A stretch of 64,000 bases of DNA from Pseudocitrobacter cyperus. Its GTDB lineage: Bacteria; Pseudomonadota; Gammaproteobacteria; Enterobacterales; Enterobacteriaceae. Positions 59,861-64,000 of the stretch are shown in pieces. The translations under genes were made by a program, and so were the position numbers. The notes beneath the pieces are model-generated. The model had not been told where the DNA came from. It saw only the letters and a program-made list of their open reading frames with translations, and did no database searches. The stretch is from assembly GCF_039889165.1 (NCBI RefSeq), contig NZ_JAYMYY010000004.1, forward strand, positions 363,020 to 427,019, written 5' to 3'. Position 1 is the first letter of the stretch. Each line of letters starts with the position of its first letter.

Positions 59861-60848
59861 AGGTATCGTCTCCGCTGCCGATCACCATTTCGCCGGTTTC
59901 CGCCAGACGGCGAACAATCAGCAGAATGGCTTTCTGCTCGTTTTCCACCTGCGACAGCCGCACCGGGCCACGGTTGGCCAGATCGTCGCGCAGAATGTCG
60001 GCGGCACGCTGGGACATATTACGCAGGAATTTCTCGCGTAGCGGCGGTTCGGAGCCTTTAAGCGCAATAAGCAGCGACTCGGAATCGATTTCCTGCAACA
60101 GGCGCTGAATGCTGCGATCATCCACGTCCACCAGATTTTCGAACAGGAACATCTCGTCGATAATTTTCTGCGCCAGCTCGCCGTCAAATTCGCGCACGGC
60201 GGTAATAACGGCTTCTTCCTGCTGCGTTTTCATCAGGTTGATGATTTCGGCCGCGGTTCTTACGCCGCCCATCTTGCTGCGCTTGAGGTTCTGACCGTCC
60301 AGCAGGCCATTGAGCACTTCAGTCAGTTCCGCCAGCGCGGCGGGCTGCACGCCGCCGAAGGTGGCGATACGTAGCATCACATCGTGGCGCAACCGTTCGT
60401 CGAACAGCGCCAGAATATCGGCAGCCTGCGCGCGTTTGAGATGCACCAGAATGGTGGCGATGATTTGCGGATGTTCGTCGCGAATAATATCGGCGGCGCT
60501 CTGCGGCTCCATAAAGTTGAGCGTTTCAATGCCGCTGGCGGTTTCGCGGGTTTCGAGAATATCCTCCAGCAGACTGGCGGCACGCTCTTCACCCAGCGCT
60601 TTCACCAGTACCGAACGGAGATATTCATTGGCGTTGACGCTCAGCGCGGCGTACTGCTCGGCTTCCTGCTCAAACTCCGCCAGCACTTCGGTAAGCTGCT
60701 TGTTGGAGATCTGCCGCACATTGGCCATCGCGGTGCTCAGTTGCTGTACTTCGCGCGCTGAAAGGTGCTTAAAGACTTCGGCAGCGCGGTCTTCGCCGAT
60801 GGTCATCAGTAAAATGACGCTTTTATCTACACCGCTTAATTTACTCAT
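59853..60848 (-). CDS. fliG: FliG flagellar switch/rotor protein
   Basis: A 331-residue rotor protein. Starts MSKLSGVDKSVILLMTIGED; EHPQIIATILVHLKRAQAADIL is the middle domain and the C-terminal torque helix is FLRNMSQRAADILRDDLANRG. Carries charged residues that face MotA. Overlaps fliF by 8 bases. Confidence 0.97.
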   Translation of the reverse strand: MSKLSGVDKSVILLMTIGEDRAAEVFKHLSAREVQQLSTAMANVRQISNKQLTEVLAEFEQEAEQYAALSVNANEYLRSVLVKALGEERAASLLEDILETRETASGIETLNFMEPQSAADIIRDEHPQIIATILVHLKRAQAADILALFDERLRHDVMLRIATFGGVQPAALAELTEVLNGLLDGQNLKRSKMGGVRTAAEIINLMKTQQEEAVITAVREFDGELAQKIIDEMFLFENLVDVDDRSIQRLLQEIDSESLLIALKGSEPPLREKFLRNMSQRAADILRDDLANRGPVRLSQVENEQKAILLIVRRLAETGEMVIGSGDDTYV

Positions 60849-62502
60849 GATCGTTATTCATCCACTGGCGGATGACCAGCGCGACGACGCGCGGATCGTT
60901 ATCTGACATTTCCCGAATACGCTGACTCATGACTTCTGCGCCCATGCGCTGATTGGCGCGGCGCTGCTGAAGTTGCTCATCTTTGCTGAGATGGACTTCC
61001 ACCGCCTCCTGCGTTTCCTGTATTACGCGCGCCTGTTCGGCAACCGCCTGAGTCTCCTGCTGACGGCGTACCAGTTGCGGCCGCACGGCCTTGCGCCACA
61101 GCAGCCAGGCCACCAGTAACACCAGCAACCAACGGCCCAGAGAGAGCAACTGGTCGATAAACGTCTGCTGCTGCCAGAAGGGCAGTTCACCGCCCGTCTC
61201 TTCTGACTGCGTGAACGGAGAGTTCACCACGTTGAGGGTATCGCCGCGCTGGCTGGAGAAGCCCATCGCTTCACGGGTCAGATCGTCAATTTGCTTCATC
61301 TGTCCGGCTGAGAGCGCTTCGCTTTTGCCGTTGCCCAGGGCGCGATAGTTGACGACCACCGCCACAGACAGGCGCTGAATATCACCCACGTTGCGTTTGG
61401 TATGGCGAATGGTGCGATCCACTTCATAGTTACTGGTTTCATTACGCTGCGTATTACGCGGGCCGCTGCTGTCTTGCGTGGTCGTGGCGCGACTATTGGC
61501 ATTGGCTGGCGGAGTGGTAATTGGCGCAGTTGGGGTCGGCGCGGGGGAGTTTGACAGCGCGCCCGGTACGCCGCCGGGATATGGACTGCCCAGTTGCTCG
61601 CTCTCATTAACCTGGCGCGAACGCAGCGCTGCCTGGCTGGCATCGCCGTTCGGACGATACTGCTCTTCCGTTTGCTCTTTGTTATCAAAATCAATTTGCG
61701 CGGTCACCTGGGCGTGCACGTTACTGCTACCCACAATCGGGCCCAGAATCGCTTCAATACGACGCTGAACTCGGCTTTCCACGTCGGCGGCGTATTTCAG
61801 TTGCGCATCGTTGAGATCGCGAGCATTGGTATTGGACTGCGTTAACAGATGCCCACTCTGATCGACCAGGGTGACATTTCCCGGCGGCAGCCCGGCGACG
61901 GAACTGGAAACCAGATGCACCACGGCGGAAATCTGACCCTCGTCCAGCGCGCGACCCGGTTCAAGATTCACGGTTACGGAAGCAGAAGGGGATTTCTGCT
62001 CACGCACGAATAAAGAGGGTTTTGGCATCGCCAGGTGAACGCGTGCGCTTTTTACCGGGCCGAGGGTTTCAATGGTGCGCGACAGTTCACCTTCCAGCGC
62101 ACGCTGGTAGTTCACCTGCTCGCTGAACTGACTGATACCGAACTTCTCCTGATCGAGCAGTTCAAAACCGACCGCGCCGCCTTTCGGCAGCCCCTGCTGT
62201 GCCAGACGCAGACGAAGTTCATGCACTTTATCCGCCGGCACTTCGATTGCGCCACCGTTATCGGCAAAGCGGTAAGGGATGTTCATTTGCGTCAACTGGG
62301 TGACGATGGCTCCGCCATCCTGGTCGGAGAGATTGCTGAACAGGGTGCGATAATCGGGACTCTTCGCCCACAGCACTAATGCAACGACGATGGCAATTGC
62401 CGCAGCACTGGCCACCATCAATGGGATTTTCGGATTCGCGCGCAGGCGACTGACCCACTCCAGCGTTTTAGTTTGTGGCGTAGTCGTGGCGTTCACGCTC
62501 AT
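60841..62502 (-). CDS. fliF: FliF MS-ring protein
   Basis: A 553-residue two-pass membrane protein forming the MS ring. Helices near 28-48 (LMVASAAAIAIVVALVLW) and 450-468 (LGRWLLVLLVAWLLW), with ring-building motifs and a flexible Pro/Thr-rich linker near 315-345 between them. The C-terminal tail (VVALVIRQWMNNDHE) binds FliG. First gene of the minus-strand fliFGHIJK operon. Confidence 0.97.
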   Translation of the reverse strand: MSVNATTTPQTKTLEWVSRLRANPKIPLMVASAAAIAIVVALVLWAKSPDYRTLFSNLSDQDGGAIVTQLTQMNIPYRFADNGGAIEVPADKVHELRLRLAQQGLPKGGAVGFELLDQEKFGISQFSEQVNYQRALEGELSRTIETLGPVKSARVHLAMPKPSLFVREQKSPSASVTVNLEPGRALDEGQISAVVHLVSSSVAGLPPGNVTLVDQSGHLLTQSNTNARDLNDAQLKYAADVESRVQRRIEAILGPIVGSSNVHAQVTAQIDFDNKEQTEEQYRPNGDASQAALRSRQVNESEQLGSPYPGGVPGALSNSPAPTPTAPITTPPANANSRATTTQDSSGPRNTQRNETSNYEVDRTIRHTKRNVGDIQRLSVAVVVNYRALGNGKSEALSAGQMKQIDDLTREAMGFSSQRGDTLNVVNSPFTQSEETGGELPFWQQQTFIDQLLSLGRWLLVLLVAWLLWRKAVRPQLVRRQQETQAVAEQARVIQETQEAVEVHLSKDEQLQQRRANQRMGAEVMSQRIREMSDNDPRVVALVIRQWMNNDHE

Positions 62503-62617
62503 TGCGCACCTCGTAAATCCTGATCGATGGCGTTAAATGTGTACAAAAACAAAGCAGACTCCCGGGCGACGAACACAAAGTGACAGCGCTGCCATTATTT
62601 GGTGCTTCCGGATTTTC

Positions 62618-62660
62618 TATGCGCCAAATAACCCGTTTTTTTGGCGCTATTTAACGCCTT
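62618..62660. promoter_or_regulatory. Probable FlhDC box between fliF and fliE
   Basis: Two inverted half-sites, GCGCCAAATAACC (62621-62633) and TGGCGCTATTTAACGCC (62642-62658), resemble the FlhD4C2 recognition sequence (AAYGGNNNAAATAGCG type) and lie in the divergent class 2 promoter region. Expected for this location. Confidence 0.6.
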
Positions 62661-62715
62661 TATCTTATTGACAAGATGCTAATCTCTGCTCAATTAACAT
62701 TTTCAGAGGTGGTTT

Positions 62716-63027
62716 ATGGCGATTCAGGGGATTGAGGGCGTGCTGTCACAGTTACAGATGACAGCCGATGTGGCGCGGAATCAACAGGTTGATGCTCAGT
62801 CAACCGTAAGCTTTGCCGGGCAACTGAGTGCCGCCCTGGATCGCATCAGCGATACGCAAAACAGCGCCCGCGCGCAGGCAGAGAAATTTACTCTGGGTGT
62901 ACCTGGCGTGGCGCTGAATGATGTTATGACCGATCTGCAAAAATCGTCCGTGTCGCTACAGATGGGGATTCAGGTCAGGAATAAGATGGTGAGTGCGTAT
63001 CAGGAAGTGATGAGCATGCAGGTGTAG
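62716..63027 (+). CDS. fliE: FliE hook-basal body protein
   Basis: A 103-residue junction protein between MS ring and rod. Starts MAIQGIEGVLSQLQMTADVA, ends VRNKMVSAYQEVMSMQV, both characteristic. Divergent from fliF. Ends 18 bases before an integrase gene, so the usual neighbour beyond fliE is displaced. Confidence 0.97.
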   Translation: MAIQGIEGVLSQLQMTADVARNQQVDAQSTVSFAGQLSAALDRISDTQNSARAQAEKFTLGVPGVALNDVMTDLQKSSVSLQMGIQVRNKMVSAYQEVMSMQV

Positions 63028-63044
63028 GTTATCTAACCTTATGA

Positions 63045-63920
63045 TTATAATTGTTTTATCACATCCGATCCCACAGCGTGGGGCATGGATGGGGCAAACT
63101 CACTTAATTTCTGGTTCAGAATAAGTACCTGGTCCTGATTGTTTTCCGCCATCCAGGATCCGTAAACACGATAAACCATCTGCGCGTCGGTGTGGCCCAT
63201 TTGCTTCGCTATGAAGTTCGGGTTGGCACCGGCAGCTAACGACCAGCATGCATATGTGTGGCGTGACTGGTATGCTTTGCGATAGCGAATCCCGGCGCGT
63301 CGCATTGCAGCTTCCCATGACTGATTAATCGACCCCACAGCGTAATGATGCCCGGCACGGCCATTACGAGTCGCTATCTGTGGATTGAAGACGAAAGTGC
63401 ATGGATGCATTTCTGAACGCCCAAACTCTCGTAGCATGACTTCCACCTGATATTGCTTACCCAGTCGCGTCATCTCGGCCTGATTCCGCAATACGTCAAT
63501 CGCTGGCTGAATCAGGTTGATGATGCGGTCCGTTCCGGCCTCTGTCTTGGGAAGGGTAAACTCCTTCGTCAGAGTGTGGTTACGGCGGATCATCATCGTT
63601 CCCGCTTTCAGGTCGATATCTTCCCAGGCCAGTGACACAAGCTCGCCGTGGCGGACACCGGTATACACTGCCAGAGACCACATGTTTTTCAGTTGCTGAT
63701 GCCGGCACGCATTTATCAATCTGACAAACTCATCACGGGTGAGTGGATCCGGTTCGCTTCGTGACTTCTTCAACAGAGAAATACCTGCAAACGGATTGGC
63801 CTTGATGTACCCGCTGTCCGCAGCGAACTGAAACATGCCTGCCGTCGTTTTCATGTAATTGTTCACTGTCGGAACAGAACGGCCTTTTTGACCTGCTCCC
63901 CGTTGATTAACACACCCCGA
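63045..63920 (-). pseudogene. Phage-type tyrosine recombinase, 5' end cut by an IS
   Basis: The catalytic domain of an integrase: Arg in YTGVRHGELVSLAWEDID, the box II motif QSRHTYACWSLA, and the nucleophile in MVYRVYGSW. About 290 residues are from the integrase itself, starting near VNQRGAGQKGRSVPTVNNYM; the N-terminal arm-binding part expected in this family (roughly 80-100 residues) is missing. The frame continues upstream only into IS-like sequence, where the first in-frame ATG is found. So it looks disrupted by the insertion; the true 5' part may lie beyond the element. It marks a prophage or island inserted beside fliE. Confidence 0.8.
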
Positions 63921-64000
63921 TGTTAGTAATGTCTTCACAAGCCACATGAGGACATCCCCATGAATAAGCGTTTTTCCGGCGAACAGATCATCAGTATCCC
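63921..64000 (+). mobile_element. Left end of an IS3-family insertion sequence (partial)
   Basis: Begins with TGTTAGTAATGTC, a TG-starting end typical of IS3-family elements, and leads within 40 bases to an OrfA start. The exact end is uncertain by about 10 bases. The element continues past the window. Confidence 0.6.
63960..64000 (+). CDS. IS3-family transposase OrfA (first 13 codons)
   Basis: The visible residues MNKRFSGEQIISI match the beginning of OrfA proteins of the IS3 family (MKKRF..EQII.IL type). The rest, including the OrfAB frameshift, is outside the window. Confidence 0.65.
   Translation, partial: MNKRFSGEQIISI

Noticed and set aside
1..64000. CRISPR array, retron or other defence locus
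   Set aside because: No regularly spaced direct repeats, Cas-like or reverse-transcriptase-like proteins were seen anywhere in the window.

Overview
The window is chromosomal DNA of a motile enteric bacterium (Enterobacteriaceae). Gene order and protein sequence resemble Citrobacter, Salmonella and E. coli; Citrobacter or a close relative fits best, because a Salmonella-type pdu operon and an ompS-type porin sit beside the E. coli-type asn tRNA / yeeO / amn / shiA / serU and yedA-yedI-yedQ-yedP-dsrA-rcsA-fli backbones. The genus is an inference from recalled family sequences; no search was run.

Region by region. (1) 1-8996, minus: the first thirteen cistrons of the propanediol-utilisation microcompartment operon, pduABCDEGHJKLMN plus the start of pduO, which runs off the left edge. 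9519-11437, plus: pduF (diol facilitator) and pocR (AraC-type activator). (2) 11644-15532: cbiP-cobU-cobS-cobT. The long cbiA-cbiO block that lies between pocR and cbiP in Salmonella is absent, so a B12-dependent catabolic pathway is kept while de novo corrin-ring synthesis is not encoded here. (3) 15674-24212: a tRNA-rich region with ldtA, three near-identical tRNA-Asn genes in mixed orientation, yeeO, amn, shiA, an AT-rich family-9 glycosyltransferase, mtfA and tRNA-Ser(CGA). (4) 24638-29313: accessory genes (a small protein with a sigma-S-like promoter, an MFS exporter with an extra C-terminal domain, an SRPBCC protein, a LysR regulator and a YnfC-like exported protein).

(5) 29399-39365: an anaerobic C4-dicarboxylate module. 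It holds a class I fumarase, a DASS-family carboxylate exchanger, a three-domain soluble fumarate reductase-like flavoprotein (OYE / FMN_bind / FAD), a cytoplasmic ApbE flavin transferase and a DcuS/DcuR-type two-component system, with a perfect FNR palindrome in the divergent promoter region. The parts suggest exchange of an external dicarboxylate, dehydration to fumarate in the cytoplasm and reduction by NAD(P)H without a membrane reductase.

(6) 39531-51735: a divergent MurQ-like protein, an OmpS-type porin with a possible small RNA upstream, drpB, yedJ, dcm-vsr, yedA, yedI, yodC, dgcQ, yedP, the small RNA dsrA, yodD, dsrB and rcsA. (7) 52013-63027: flagellar operons fliLMNOPQR and fliFGHIJK (minus) with divergent fliE. 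(8) 63045-64000: a tyrosine recombinase next to fliE whose 5' part is cut off by the left end of an IS3-family element that continues past the window.

No CRISPR array or obvious defence island is present apart from the solitary Dcm methylase with its Vsr repair nuclease. The most distinctive content is the selective loss of cbi genes beside an intact pdu operon, the self-contained fumarate reduction module, and the inverted tRNA-Asn repeats flanking cargo genes.
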